From UTCFX2 sp963788145 (GTDB lineage: Bacteria; Chloroflexota; Anaerolineae; Anaerolineales; UBA4823): a DNA stretch of 64,000 bases. Shown here one piece after another: positions 18,950 through 28,666 of the stretch (the first letter of the stretch is position 1; each line of letters opens with the position of its first letter). The position numbers and the translations under genes are program-made. Where the stretch lies: positions 1,095,433 through 1,159,432 of the forward strand of contig CAWBFQ010000006.1 of NCBI GenBank assembly GCA_963788145.1, given 5' to 3'. The notes beneath the pieces were generated by a model. That model had not been told where the DNA came from, made no database searches, and saw only the letters and a list, made by a program, of their open reading frames with translations.

Positions 18950-18953
18950 ACCA

Positions 18954-19338
18954 ATGTCAGATATAGCCACAATTATGAAACGCGATCCAAGCGGGGCGGA
19001 ACTGGTGAAGTTCGCCGAACAAACCGCCGATCAATTAGTGCGCAACAACCTGACGTCGTGCCCAAATCCGCAACATCTTCACCGAGGTGCGCAAGATCGA
19101 AGCGCTCTGGGATAACCGCCAGGAGGAAGCCCTGCGCCGGCTGAATATGCTCAAGCCAAAGCTGGATTATGCAACGGCTCGCAATAGCTCGGTGCAACTG
19201 CTGCGGGATGTGCTGGGGAAGGCGATTGATGAGATAAACGCGGCGGAAGGCGACGAGCGCAACCTGCGTTTTCAGAAGTTCATGGATTTATTCGAAGCAA
19301 TCCTGGCTTATCACCGCGCCAAGGGTGGCAGAAGCTAA
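18954..19338 (+). CDS. csm2: Csm2, small subunit of the type III-A complex, apparent frameshift
   Basis: A short helical protein of about 127 residues. The N-terminal part reads from the ATG at 18954 (GGAG ribosome site upstream). Near 19053-19057 the frame must skip one base (ACG then CGT) to continue as RAQIRNIFTEVRKIEALW, the characteristic Csm2 segment, and it ends at 19338 with LFEAILAYHRAKGG. Csm2 subunits line the crRNA-target duplex in the Csm filament. The position between cas10 (plus the STAND gene) and csm3 fits. The extra base is probably a sequence error. Confidence 0.85.
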
Positions 19339-19359
19339 GGAATGGGAGGCAAAAAAGAA

Positions 19360-20164
19360 ATGACCGAGATTAACCTGTACGGACGTGTATTGATCACTGC
19401 TCAGATCGAGGCTGTTACCGGCCTGCATATCGGCGGCTCCAGCGCCGGACTGGAAATCGGCGGGGTGGATAAGGCGGTGATCCGCAACCCGCTTAGCGGG
19501 ATACCCTATATCCCCGGATCGAGCCTGCGCGGCAAGATGCGCTCGCAGACCGAGAAAGTGCTTGGGCTTGCCCAGAACAACAAAATCGGCCAGGTCACGA
19601 TCCATACCTGCAAGACCAGGCGGATGACTACAACCGCAATGGTGGCTGCCCGGTCTGTCATGTGTTCGGCGTCCCGCGCGAAGATCGATTATTCCGGCCC
19701 AACCCGCCTGGCCGTGCGCGATACACCGCATGAGTGATGACAGCGTGAAGAAGTTAGACAAAGCCCACACCGAATTGAGCTACGCCGAATTGAAGACCGA
19801 AGTCGCCATCGACCGGGTCACCAGCGCGGCCACGCCGCGCACACTGGAGCGCGTCCCGGCTGGGACGGTCTTCGACCCAGCCGAGCTGGTCTTTGCGATT
19901 TACGAAGAGGCGGATTTTGAGCGTATCAAAGTGGTCGTGAACGCGCTCCAACTGGTGGAGGACGATTACCTTGGCGGGGCCGGTTCGCGCGGCAGCGGAA
20001 AGGTCCGTTTCTCGCAAATCCAGATCTTAGCTCGCAACCGGGTTGAATACGGCAAGCAATATTATTACCAGGGTGAAACTTTCCACTTCGAAAGCGTTCA
20101 GCAAGTTTCGGACGCATTCAATAACTTGAGCGGATGGCTGCGCACCATCATCCGGATGGAGTGA
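19360..20164 (+). CDS. csm3: Csm3, backbone RAMP and target-RNA nuclease, three apparent frameshifts
   Basis: The ATG at 19360 has GGAGG 10 bases upstream; an in-frame ATG at 19342 overlaps that site. The RAMP begins TEINLYGRVLITAQIEAVTG and contains LEIGGVDKAVIRNP, whose Asp37 corresponds to the catalytic Asp of Csm3 target-RNA cleavage, then the Gly-rich loop PYIPGSSLRGKMRS. The frame is lost near 19614 (one base missing), giving the Cys pair GGCPVCHVFGVP in another frame. It returns near 19686 (SGPTRLAVRDTP) and shifts again near 19729 into SDDSVKKLDKAHTE to the end (VEDDYLGGAGSRGSGKV). Reassembled length is about 267 residues. All family blocks are present, so the gene is likely intact in the organism. 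Confidence 0.88.
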
Positions 20165-20168
20165 ACCA

Positions 20169-21240
20169 ATGCATGTCCAGTCCTGGAAAATCCACGGCGG
20201 CGGCTTTCACTTTGGCGAGCATGGCCTCGAGCAGGAAGAGACTTCGGTTGCTTTCCACTCCGATAGCCTGTTCGCGGCGTTGATTGCCGCGCTGGTCGAA
20301 TACGAAGGCCAGGCGGCTGTGCCGGCTTTTATCCAGCCTTTTCTGGATGGTAGCCCACCGTTCTTGATCACATCCACCTTTCCATACGCGGGCGGCGTGC
20401 GCTTTTTCCCGCGCCCGGAAATGGGCGGCGGTCAGGCCGAAAAAGAGCGCCCATCCGCCAACTTGAAGAAATTAAAAACAATCCGCTATGTCTCAGCGGC
20501 CATCTTCAAAGAAATGCTGGCCGGCGCAGCCCTGGCCGAGGTCTATCCACGTGCGCTCCCGCTGCAAGGCGGTCTGGTGCTGGCGAGCCAGGCCGAGCGC
20601 GGCCTTTTGCCAAAACAGATTCAGGAACGAAGAAGACGATCGCATCTGGCAGGTCGAGCAGCGCCCGCGCGTTACGCTTGGCCGGGGGGTGCAGAATTCC
20701 GCCATCTATTTCACCGGCAGGGTCGGCTTTGCCCAGGAGTGCGGTTTGTGGTTCGGGGTGCGCTGGCTGCGATCTGACCTAAGCCTGGAAGCATTGCTAT
20801 CCAGTCTTTTTGATGAGCTTTCCATCTCCGGGTTGGGGGCGGAGCGCAAATCCGGCTTTGGCAACTGCAAGATCGAACCAGGCGAGCCGTTTGATTTGCC
20901 GGATCCGAATGGCGGCTACTGGACCAGCCTCAGCCGCTATCTGCCGCGCGATCAGGCAGAAAGCGCCTGCCTGCGTGCGCCGGGGGCAGCCTATAGCCTG
21001 AAACGGGTGGGCGGTTGGCTCACCTCGCCGGTTCGCAGCGGGCAGCGCCGACGGACGATCAACCTGATCACCGAAGGCGCAATCCTCGGGCCGCTCGAAC
21101 GCGCCGCTCCTGGTCTGGTGCTGGATATCCGCCCGAAATACAAGACCGATCCAGACCCACTCGGCCACCCGGTCTATCGCTCCGGGCTGGCGTTTCCAGT
21201 CGGCCTGCAATTGGCAGGCGCAAAGGAAGGCCGCTCATGA
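20169..21240 (+). CDS. csm4: Csm4, crRNA 5'-end RAMP, apparent frameshift
   Basis: Starts MHVQSWKIHGGGFHFGEHGL and has FHSDSLFAALIAALVEY, typical of Csm4, which holds the crRNA 5' tag and contacts Cas10. The frame shifts at the GG of 20624-20625; dropping one G continues as NEEDDRIWQVEQRPRVTLGR and on to ISGLGAERKSGFGNCKIEP, the Gly-rich RAMP loop. Reassembled length is about 356 residues. The TGA overlaps the csm5 ATG by four bases, indicating coupled translation. Confidence 0.87.
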
Positions 21241-22335
21241 CCGTCTATTCCATCACGCTGCACACCCTCACCCCGCTCCATATCGGGGACGGGGTTGAGT
21301 TGCATCAAGATTTCGACTTCGCCGTCTTCCGCGGGCGCACCTACCGCCTGAACGAGGACGCCATCCTGCTGGCTAAACCGGCCGCGCTCCATCCGGGTCG
21401 GGATGGGCATTATCCAGCGCCGGGGAAATTGCTGCAGGAGAGCGATTATCAGAACGCCGATCTGTTTCGCTATGTGCTGTCGGGAGCGCCGCGCTCCCGG
21501 CAGGTCGACGCGCGTATGAAATCCTTTATCAAGGATGTGTACGACCGCCCTTATATCCCCGGCTCCTCGCTGAAAGGTGCGCTGCGCACCGCTCTGGCCT
21601 GGACGGGTTGGCCGGAGGTCAAACTCACCCTCGGATCGCAACACGATCGGTCGCTCCAAATCCTGGGCCGGGCAACCACTGGAGAAGAAGCTGTTTGGCA
21701 AGGACCCCAACCACGACCTGCTGCGCGCCCTGCATGTCTCCGACCTGAGCGGGCCGCAGCAGCCGGGCCAGGGCTTGCTGATCGCCAATGCTCAGGTGCT
21801 CACCAAGCGCAGCGCCGGTTCGCCGGTTGAACTGGAAGCGCTGGCAGGGGACAACGCTTTCAGCGGAACCATCACAGTAGATGACGTGTTGTTCTCAGCC
21901 TTCGCCGAAAGGGAACTGGGCTTTTCCAACCGCCGTCACTGGCTGGACGAGCTGACCCAGCGCGCCCAGGCGCACAGCAAAGCCCGCATCCTGCAACTGG
22001 CTGAGTGGTTTGAGCGCGCCGATAACTGCGAGGATGTGGCCCGCTTTTACCGCAAGCTGGCCGCGGCCAAACCCGGTCCGAACCAGGCCTTGCTCCAGAT
22101 CGGCTGGGGGGCCGGTTGGGATGGCAAGACCTTTTGGACCCGCCTGCAGGCCGACCCACTTCTTTTTGAGCAATTGGTGCGTGATTTCAATCTGCACCGC
22201 GCCGGGCGCAATTCGCCGCCGCGCAAAGCCGGCGACCCCTTCCCGCGCTCCAAGCGGGCTGCGATGCTCATTCGAGAAAGAGTCGCGCGCGCCGCCGCCC
22301 CCTTCGGTTGGGTGTTGTTGGAGTTGAAAAAATGA
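21237..22335 (+). CDS. csm5: Csm5, RAMP at the crRNA 3' end, apparent frameshift
   Basis: Begins MTVYSITLHTLTPLHIGDG, the Csm5 N-terminal RAMP motif, with YDRPYIPGSSLKGALRTALA as the Gly-rich loop region. The frame breaks at the GGG of 21670-21672; removing one G restores PLEKKLFGKDPNHDLLRALHVSD, a conserved Csm5 block. It then runs to 22335, for about 365 residues. Csm5 caps the complex and recruits host nucleases for crRNA 3' trimming. Its stop overlaps the csx1 start by four bases. Confidence 0.87.
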
Positions 22336-23615
22336 CTAAGGTAATCAGTTTTCTGGGGAACTCCCCATATAAAGAGACAACCTATGTTTATCAGGGGCAG
22401 CAATATTCCACCCGCTTCTTCCCGGCGGCGGCAGCCTTTTTCGTCCACCCGGATGAATTGTATGTCTGCGTCACTCCCACTGTAAAAGTACATGCCAATC
22501 TGAGCGATTTGGGCGCGGAACTGGATGCTCAGGGGATCTCCTGGGCGCCGCTGGATATCCCCGAAGGGCGCAGCGAGGCGGAGCTCTGGCAAATTTTCGA
22601 CGAGATCACCATGGCAGTCGATGAAGGGGAAACGGTGGTATTCGATGTGACCCACTCCTTTCGATCGCTGCCTATGCTGGTATTCCTGGCTGTGGCTTTT
22701 CTGAAAGCCGCCAAGAGCGTTCAGGTGGAGCGTGTATTTTATGGCGCATTCGATGCGCGCGATCAGCAGACCAACCTCTCGCCGGTTTTCGATTTGACGC
22801 CTTTTGCCAGCCTGTTGGATTGGCTGACGGCAACCAGTCGCTTTGTCGAAAGCGGCGATGGGGTTGCGTTGGCGGCGCTTCTGCGGGCAGGCATGCCGAG
22901 CGCGGTTTTAATGAAAGAAGACCTGGCCTCGCGCTCGCTCGGCAAAAACCTGCGTTTAGCGGCAGAATCGATTGAATCCATATCCTTAGCGCTCCGCCTG
23001 GCGCGACCCATCGAGACCATGCAATCCGCAGCCCAATTGGAATCCACCCTTAACCGCTCGATGCCGGGTATTCAGCAGCGAGCAAAGCCATTTGCTCTGT
23101 TAGTCAACAGCCTGGTGCAGGAATATGGGCAATTCGCCTTAGAAGATACGGATGATGACGAAAATTTGAGAGAAGGACTTCGTTTGCAACTCAAATTAAT
23201 CGATTGGTATATTCGTCGTCGTCAGATTGTCCAGGCTGCAACTCTTGCGCGTGAGTGGGTGGTTTCTTTGTTGGCGCTGGATTTTGGCGCGCCGATGTTC
23301 CAATACAAGCGCGGGCGGGAGCAGTTGGAATGGGCTTTGAACAATGCGGTGGAATTAAAAAAGCCCTATCCGCGCCCAATCGCCCATGTGAGTGATTATG
23401 ATGCGCGCCTGGCTTCCCACCCAAAACTGGGTGATCTGATCCGCATCTGGAATCAAATGAGCGCCATCCGCAACGACATTGCTCATGTCGGTATGCGGAT
23501 TGCGCCAGAACCTGCCTCCTTGCTCAAACAGAAAATGGAGCAGCTTAATATCGAATTGGCTCAGATCGGAGCGTTTTTTTTGGACGCACAACCCGAAGAA
23601 GATGGCCCCTCATGA
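22332..23615 (+). CDS. csx1: Csx1-family CARF-HEPN ribonuclease
   Basis: The start at 22332 gives MTKVISFLGNSPYKETTYVY, the standard CARF opening of Csx1, and overlaps the csm5 stop (ATGA). VVFDVTHSFRSLPMLVFLAVAFL near residue 105 is the family's second CARF motif. The C-terminal HEPN domain carries the catalytic R-x4-H as RNDIAH near residue 380 of 427. On binding cyclic oligoadenylate made by Cas10 such proteins degrade RNA non-specifically. The intact HEPN motif argues for an active effector. Unlike the preceding csm genes, it reads through in one frame. Confidence 0.9.
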   Translation: MTKVISFLGNSPYKETTYVYQGQQYSTRFFPAAAAFFVHPDELYVCVTPTVKVHANLSDLGAELDAQGISWAPLDIPEGRSEAELWQIFDEITMAVDEGETVVFDVTHSFRSLPMLVFLAVAFLKAAKSVQVERVFYGAFDARDQQTNLSPVFDLTPFASLLDWLTATSRFVESGDGVALAALLRAGMPSAVLMKEDLASRSLGKNLRLAAESIESISLALRLARPIETMQSAAQLESTLNRSMPGIQQRAKPFALLVNSLVQEYGQFALEDTDDDENLREGLRLQLKLIDWYIRRRQIVQAATLAREWVVSLLALDFGAPMFQYKRGREQLEWALNNAVELKKPYPRPIAHVSDYDARLASHPKLGDLIRIWNQMSAIRNDIAHVGMRIAPEPASLLKQKMEQLNIELAQIGAFFLDAQPEEDGPS

Positions 23616-23995
23616 TCCTGCTCAACTTCTCCCACCCGCTCACCGCCGCAATGATCGCCCAGGTCGAGGCTCTGGCCCATCAGCCGGTCGAACAGACCAT
23701 CGAGCTGGCCGTGCAGTTTGATAACGAGCAGCCCTTCCTGCCCCAGCTTCAGGCGCTGATCGAGCAGATCCCGCTCGACGCCCAGACCTGGCAGAACGCG
23801 GCCATCCTGCTCAACCCGCCTGCGCTGAATTTCATCACCGGGCTGGTGATCGCCGAGCTGCATGGTCGGATGGGCTACTTCCCGCCCATCCTGCGCACCC
23901 GCCCGGCCTCCGCCAGCCTGCCGCCGCGCTATGAAGTGGCCGAAATCCTCAACCTGCAGCAGACCCGTGACCACGCCCGAAAGGCCAGGTATTGA
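23612..23995 (+). CDS. Csx15-like small CRISPR-associated protein
   Basis: A 127-residue protein starting MILLNFSHPLTAAMIAQVEAL, with ILLNPPALNFITGLVIAELHGRMGYFPPILR in the middle and VAEILNLQQTRDHARKAR at the end. This arrangement resembles Csx15, a small protein found beside type III effectors and thought to bind cyclic oligoadenylates. It overlaps csx1 at its start (ATGA) and cas6 at its stop (TGATG). A role in damping cOA signalling beside Csx1 is plausible. The family call is from memory of its motifs and should be treated as moderate. Confidence 0.55.
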   Translation: MILLNFSHPLTAAMIAQVEALAHQPVEQTIELAVQFDNEQPFLPQLQALIEQIPLDAQTWQNAAILLNPPALNFITGLVIAELHGRMGYFPPILRTRPASASLPPRYEVAEILNLQQTRDHARKARY

Positions 23996-24814
23996 TGGAC
24001 CTGCTCTCGCTCAGCCTCACCCTGCGCCCGCTGCCCGCGCCCGACCCGACCGCGCCCCTGCCGGAATGGTGGGGCCGCGCCGCCCATGCCCTGCTGCTGA
24101 ATGTGGCGCGCGCCGCCGATCCCGCCCTGGCCGAGAGCCTGCACGCCGATAATGCCATCCGCCCGTTCACCGTCTCCAACCTGCGTGGACCCACGCCGCA
24201 CGGCGCGCTCGATCCGCAGGCCAGCTACAGCCTGCGCCTGAGCGCCTTCTCGCAGCCGCTGGCCGAAATCCTGGAGCGGGCGGCAGCCGAAGGCCCGCTT
24301 TCGCCCGGCCAGCAGATCGAGCTGGATTATTTGCCCTTCGCCATCGAAGCGGCGAATGGAGGGCAGGGCGATCTGCAGCAAGACAGCTACGCCGGGCTTT
24401 CGGCGCCCTACCTGCTGGCAAAAACATCCCCCGCCGCGCCAGGTGCGCCTGCGGCTGGAAAGCCCCACCACCTTCAAATCTGGCGGAAAGCACGTGCCGG
24501 TCCCGCTGCCGGAGCTGGTCTTTGGCAGCCTGCTGGAGCGCTGGAATGCCTTCGCCCCGGTCAGCTTTCCGCCCGAGCTGAAGCGCTACGCGGCCGAATG
24601 CCTGGCCATCGGGCGCTACCGCCTGAGCACGCGCGCCATCCCGCTCAAAGGCGGCGGTTTGCGCATTGGCGCGGTCGGCGAAGTGGCCTTCACCACCCTG
24701 AACTATGACCGCTACTGGCTGAGCCTGATCTGCGCGTTAGCCGATTTCGCCTTCTACGCCGGGCTGGGGGCTGGAACCAGCATGGGGTTGGGCCAATGCC
24801 GCCGCTCTACGTGA
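23995..24814 (+). CDS. cas6: Cas6 crRNA-processing endoribonuclease, apparent frameshift
   Basis: The N-terminal half reads MDLLSLSLTLRPLPAP...DNAIRPFTVSNLRGP to about 24420. The second half resumes in the next frame as VRLRLESPTTFKSGGKHVPVP and LVFGSLLERWNAF, finishing with the Gly-rich GAGTSMGLGQCR typical of Cas6. Removing one base from the A5 run (24420-24424) or the C5 run (24428-24432) joins them into about 272 residues. Cas6 cleaves the repeat RNA to give the 5' tag of the crRNA. It overlaps cas1 by 19 bases. Confidence 0.85.
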
Positions 24815-25794
24815 CCCAGCAGAACGCCAAGCTGCGCATCCAGAACCGGCGCCTGCAGGTCGAGCGCGAGGGCGAACAGCTCGCCAGCCTGCCGCTTTCG
24901 CAGGTTTCGGAAGTGGTCCTGTTTGGCAACATCGGCCTGACCACCCCGGCCATCGACGCGCTGCTGGCTCAAAACACAGAAGTGGTTTTCCTGACCCAGC
25001 GCGGCGAATACCGCGGCCGGCTGGTGGGCAGCCTGACCCCGCACGTGCCGCTGCGCCGGGCCCAATACGCCCGCCTGGCGGAAGCCGACTTTGGGCTGGA
25101 AATGGCCAAAGCCTTTGTGGGCGCAAAATTGAAACACCAGCGCGCCCTGCTGCTGCGCCACAACCGCGAGCAGAACGACCCCGAGATCGCAGCGGTCGTG
25201 CTGCAGATCGCCCAGGCCGTCGAGAGCATCCCCCGCCGGACAGCCCTCTCCGGCTTGATGGGCGCAGAAGGCTCGGCTACCGCCGCCTATTTCCGCGGCT
25301 TCCGGCGCCTTTTCGCCCCCGAATGGCGCTTCGATGACCGCAACCGCCGCCCGCCGCGCGACCCGGTGAACGTGCTGCTCTCCTTTGGCTACACCCTGCT
25401 GGCCGAGCTTGCCAGCAGCGCCGTTCAAACCGTTGGGCTGGATCCTTACGCCGGTTTCTTGCACGAGGTGGCTTACAACCGCCCGGCTTTGGGGTTGGAT
25501 TTGATGGAAGAATTCAGACCGGTGATCGACGGCGTTGCCTTGTGGTGCTGCCGCGGCGGTCAGCTCAGCCCGGCCGATTTCAGCCCCGGTCCATCCGAGC
25601 GCCCGGTGATCTTGAGCGAGGCCGGTTCGAAGAAATTCATCCAGGCCTATGAAACCCGCATGGAGCAGCGCTACACCCACCCGCTGCGCGGCGAGCAGCT
25701 CAGCATGCGCCAGTGCCTGCTCGAACAGGCCCGCCAGGTGGCCCACTGCATCCAGCGCGGCCAGCCGGATTTTTGCGGGATGGGTTTCAAATAA
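24796..25794 (+). CDS. cas1: Cas1 integrase
   Basis: A 332-residue Cas1 with the three metal-binding residues recognisable: Glu in SGLMGAEGSATAAYF (near residue 157), His in AGFLHEVAYNRPAL (near 222) and the acidic residue in LDLMEEFRPVID. N-terminal beta-domain segments such as VVLFGNIGLTTPAIDALLAQN are present. It inserts new spacers with Cas2, encoded 18 bases downstream. There is no reverse-transcriptase or Cas6 fusion of the kind seen in some type III Cas1 proteins. Confidence 0.95.
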   Translation: MPPLYVTQQNAKLRIQNRRLQVEREGEQLASLPLSQVSEVVLFGNIGLTTPAIDALLAQNTEVVFLTQRGEYRGRLVGSLTPHVPLRRAQYARLAEADFGLEMAKAFVGAKLKHQRALLLRHNREQNDPEIAAVVLQIAQAVESIPRRTALSGLMGAEGSATAAYFRGFRRLFAPEWRFDDRNRRPPRDPVNVLLSFGYTLLAELASSAVQTVGLDPYAGFLHEVAYNRPALGLDLMEEFRPVIDGVALWCCRGGQLSPADFSPGPSERPVILSEAGSKKFIQAYETRMEQRYTHPLRGEQLSMRQCLLEQARQVAHCIQRGQPDFCGMGFK

Positions 25795-25812
25795 AAATCT
25801 GTCAACGCCAGA

Positions 25813-26097
25813 ATGGATCGAACCTTTTACGTGCTTGCCTATGATATCGCCAACGATAAACGCCGCCAGAAGATCGCCAAATGCTGCCAGGCGGTGGCCG
25901 AGCGGGTGCAATACAGCGTATTCGAAGCCTATTTCAGCGAAGCGGAGCTGAAGCAATTGCTCAAAAAAACGGATAAAATCATGAACCCCCAAGAAGACAG
26001 CCTGCGCATCTACGTGCTGTGCGAAGCCTGCCGCAAGAAAGCCGCCGCCCGCGGGCTGGGAAAACTGACCGAGCCGCCGGGGGTGACCATCGTATGA
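25813..26097 (+). CDS. cas2: Cas2 spacer-acquisition protein
   Basis: A 94-residue ferredoxin-like protein starting DRTFYVLAYDIANDKRRQKIAK, with the conserved first-strand Asp, and VQYSVFEAYFSEAEL as the second strand. DSLRIYVLCEACRKK is the third. It forms the Cas1-Cas2 integration complex. It is the last protein gene before the leader. Confidence 0.95.
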   Translation: MDRTFYVLAYDIANDKRRQKIAKCCQAVAERVQYSVFEAYFSEAELKQLLKKTDKIMNPQEDSLRIYVLCEACRKKAAARGLGKLTEPPGVTIV

Positions 26098-26104
26098 TCT
26101 ATTT

Positions 26105-26299
26105 TGCGCACCCCCCCTTGAAGAACAGCCTAAAAACGCCCATTTTGGGAGGGGGATGCGCAGCGATTGTGGAAGTGGGAATAGAACTCGCTTCAAAGCG
26201 AGCAGAAAGGATCGAAATGGGAAGACGCCAGCCAACTAAGCCCCTCAATCCCCGCAAACCGCTTGCAGAATGGGAGAAAAATGGTAAGATAAAACCGCA
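26105..26299 (+). promoter_or_regulatory. CRISPR leader with inverted repeats and candidate promoter
   Basis: The region between cas2 and the first repeat. It contains an imperfect inverted repeat (TGCGCA plus a C run at 26105-26117, a G run plus TGCGCA at 26151-26162), a palindrome CTCGCTTCAAAGCGAG (26187-26202), and a candidate promoter TTGCAG (26263-26268), 16-base spacer, TAAGAT (26285-26290), placing the start of transcription at about the first repeat. It lies on the cas2 side, fitting a repeat orientation that reads ATTAAGAC at the 3' end. Confidence 0.6.
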
Positions 26300-28509
26300 G
26301 TACGAATCCCCAAATGCCCGCAAGGGTATTAAGACCCGACCTGCGTCGTCATACCGACCCTTCGGGAATGCAGACTGTGTACGAATCCCCAAATGCCCGC
26401 AAGGGTATTAAGACAGATTACTCCAAGTAGTCCAATCATCATTTGTAGGATGTGGTACGAATCCCCAAATGCCCGCAAGGGTATTAAGACCGGATGATGT
26501 TGGGCGGGCGGAGTTGCAAGCGTATGGTACGAATCCCCAAATGCCCGCAAGGGTATTAAGACTTCATGGTTAACGCCCCTATTACTACGCGACCAACGGA
26601 GGGTACAAATCCCCAAATGCCCGCAAGGGTATTAAGACCATCGATCGGTCCGACCTGCGCCGAGCACTTGTTTTTGTACGAATCCCCAAATGCCCGCAAG
26701 GGTATTAAGACGATCATGACTGCGCCGTCATTCGCTTGTCTCATCATTGGTACAGAATCCCCAAATGCCCGCAAGGGTATTAAGACGCTCGCCAAATGTA
26801 ATCCATAAACGCATCCTGGTTTTTGTACGAATCCCCAAATGCCCGCAAGGGTATTAAGACACTGCGTGCTACGCATACAGCATGCGGATACTGCTCGCAA
26901 TCGGTACGAATCCCCAAATGCCCGCAAGGGTATTAAGACGGATCTGCGCCAGTACGCTTCCGAGCAGATCAGCGCGGGTACGAATCCCCAAATGCCCGCA
27001 AGGGTATTAAGACAGATCTTCGACATGCAGACTATAACATGACAGTTTCATTTTAGTACGAATCCCCAAATGCCCGCAAGGGTATTAAGACCAACTGTCT
27101 TTTAAAACTGCCGAGCTCAAGTTTAGCAGTTTGTACGAATCCCCAAATGCCCGCAAGGGTATTAAGACGCTTTTTGATGCCTGCGCCGCAGCCATGACAA
27201 CCATTTTGTACGAATCCCCAAATGCCCGCAAGGGTATTAAGACTGAAGCCTGTGGTAGGCATGACCGTCCTTCACGTACATGAGTACGAATCCCCAAATG
27301 CCCGCAAGGGTATTAAGACCGATCAGCCCAATGACATCATTCCTGTGAATCTGTTTATGTACGAATCCCCAAATGCCCGCAAGGGTATTAAGACCCTACT
27401 TAGCTCATTTCAGCCCGGATTGCTCGTAGGTACGAATCCCCAAATGCCCGCAAGGGTATTAAGACCAGATAATTTTCTTCTTGTCATCCACCTTCGGGAT
27501 AGTACGAATCCCCAAATGCCCGCAAGGGTATTAAGACGTAGGTCTGAGTTCACAATCACACCTACTACCGATGATGCGTACGAATCCCCAAATGCCCGCA
27601 AGGGTATTAAGACCAGTTGCACAATCCAGCCATGAGCAGGCCAACGACAAGCGTACGAATCCCCAAATGCCCGCAAGGGTATTAAGACCGATTGCACAAT
27701 CCTAGCCATCAAGCTAGGCCAACCACAACGGTACGAATCCCCAAATGCCCGCAAGGGTATTAAGACCATCAACCTCTATTGCCGTTACATAATCTTCTTT
27801 ATCGTACGAATCCCCAAATGCCCGCAAGGGTATTAAGACTCATGCAGTCTTCCTGCAATGCCACGTCCATGATACTCTGTACGAATCCCCAAATGCCCGC
27901 AAGGGTATTAAGACGCAAGTCAGTCCATTCGAGCCACCTTGCAGTTAAAGCAACGTACGAATCCCCAAATGCCCGCAAGGGTATTAAGACCCTATCATGG
28001 AGTATTCATAACAATTTCCTTATGACTGTACGAATCCCCAAATGCCCGCAAGGGTATTAAGACATGTACATGATCGCCTTCTGGCCAGACAGCAAACACA
28101 GTAGGTACAAATCCCCAAATGCCCGCAAGGGTATTAAGACTGCAATTGTTCTGTCACAAGCGGCAGTAACACAGGGTACGAATCCCCAAATGCCCGCAAG
28201 GGTATTAAGACCGATTCTTCGGCAGCAAACTGAACTGCATGATACTCGTTGTACGAATCCCCAAATGCCCGCAAGGGTATTAAGACGGGCTTTTACGGTG
28301 CATGTGGAAATGAGCCTACTTAGATCGTACGAATCCCCAAATGCCCGCAAGGGTATTAAGACACTCGATATGGCAGCCATTGGCCTGCTTCTCGATCTGT
28401 ACGAATCCCCAAATGCCCGCAAGGGTATTAAGACCTGAGCTACAACAATGTCGTTCAGCTCACCCTGAGCGGGGTACGAATCCCCAAATGCCCGCAAGGG
28501 TATTAAGAC
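26300..28509 (+). CRISPR. CRISPR array, 30 repeats of 36 bp, 29 spacers
   Basis: Repeats begin GTACGAATCC and end GGGTATTAAGAC (first at 26300-26335, last at 28474-28509). Spacers are 35-43 bases. Repeats at 26603 and 28105 have A for G at position 5, and the repeat at 26750-26786 has one extra A. Inside the repeat, AATGCCC and GGGTATT pair (one G-U) around a GCAA tetraloop, a GNRA-type hairpin for Cas6 recognition. The last eight bases ATTAAGAC are the likely crRNA 5' tag, so the array is read on the plus strand from the leader beside cas2. The distal repeat is not degenerate. Confidence 0.98.
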
Positions 28510-28666
28510 CAGACCTCGCCGTCCTCTGAGACCTGCGGGGTCTTAGTTCCAATCTGGTGGGTAGTTTTCACGGATCGTCGCCGGCGGTGGAAAGACCCCG
28601 TGGAAACGCAACTCTGTTTGTTAAACACACAATTCGTTACAGACGCATCAAAGAAAGGGGAATGGA

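Noticed and set aside
14274..22335. Subtype III-B or III-D (Cmr-type) complex
   Set aside because: Cas10 and the RAMPs carry Csm1, Csm2, Csm3, Csm4 and Csm5 motifs in the usual Csm order; no cmr genes are present.
26329..28529. Many open frames on both strands through the array, with repeated segments such as LIPLRAFGDSY and NPQMPARVLR
   Set aside because: They are translations of the CRISPR repeat and have no ribosome sites; the repeated segment is the 36-bp repeat read as protein.
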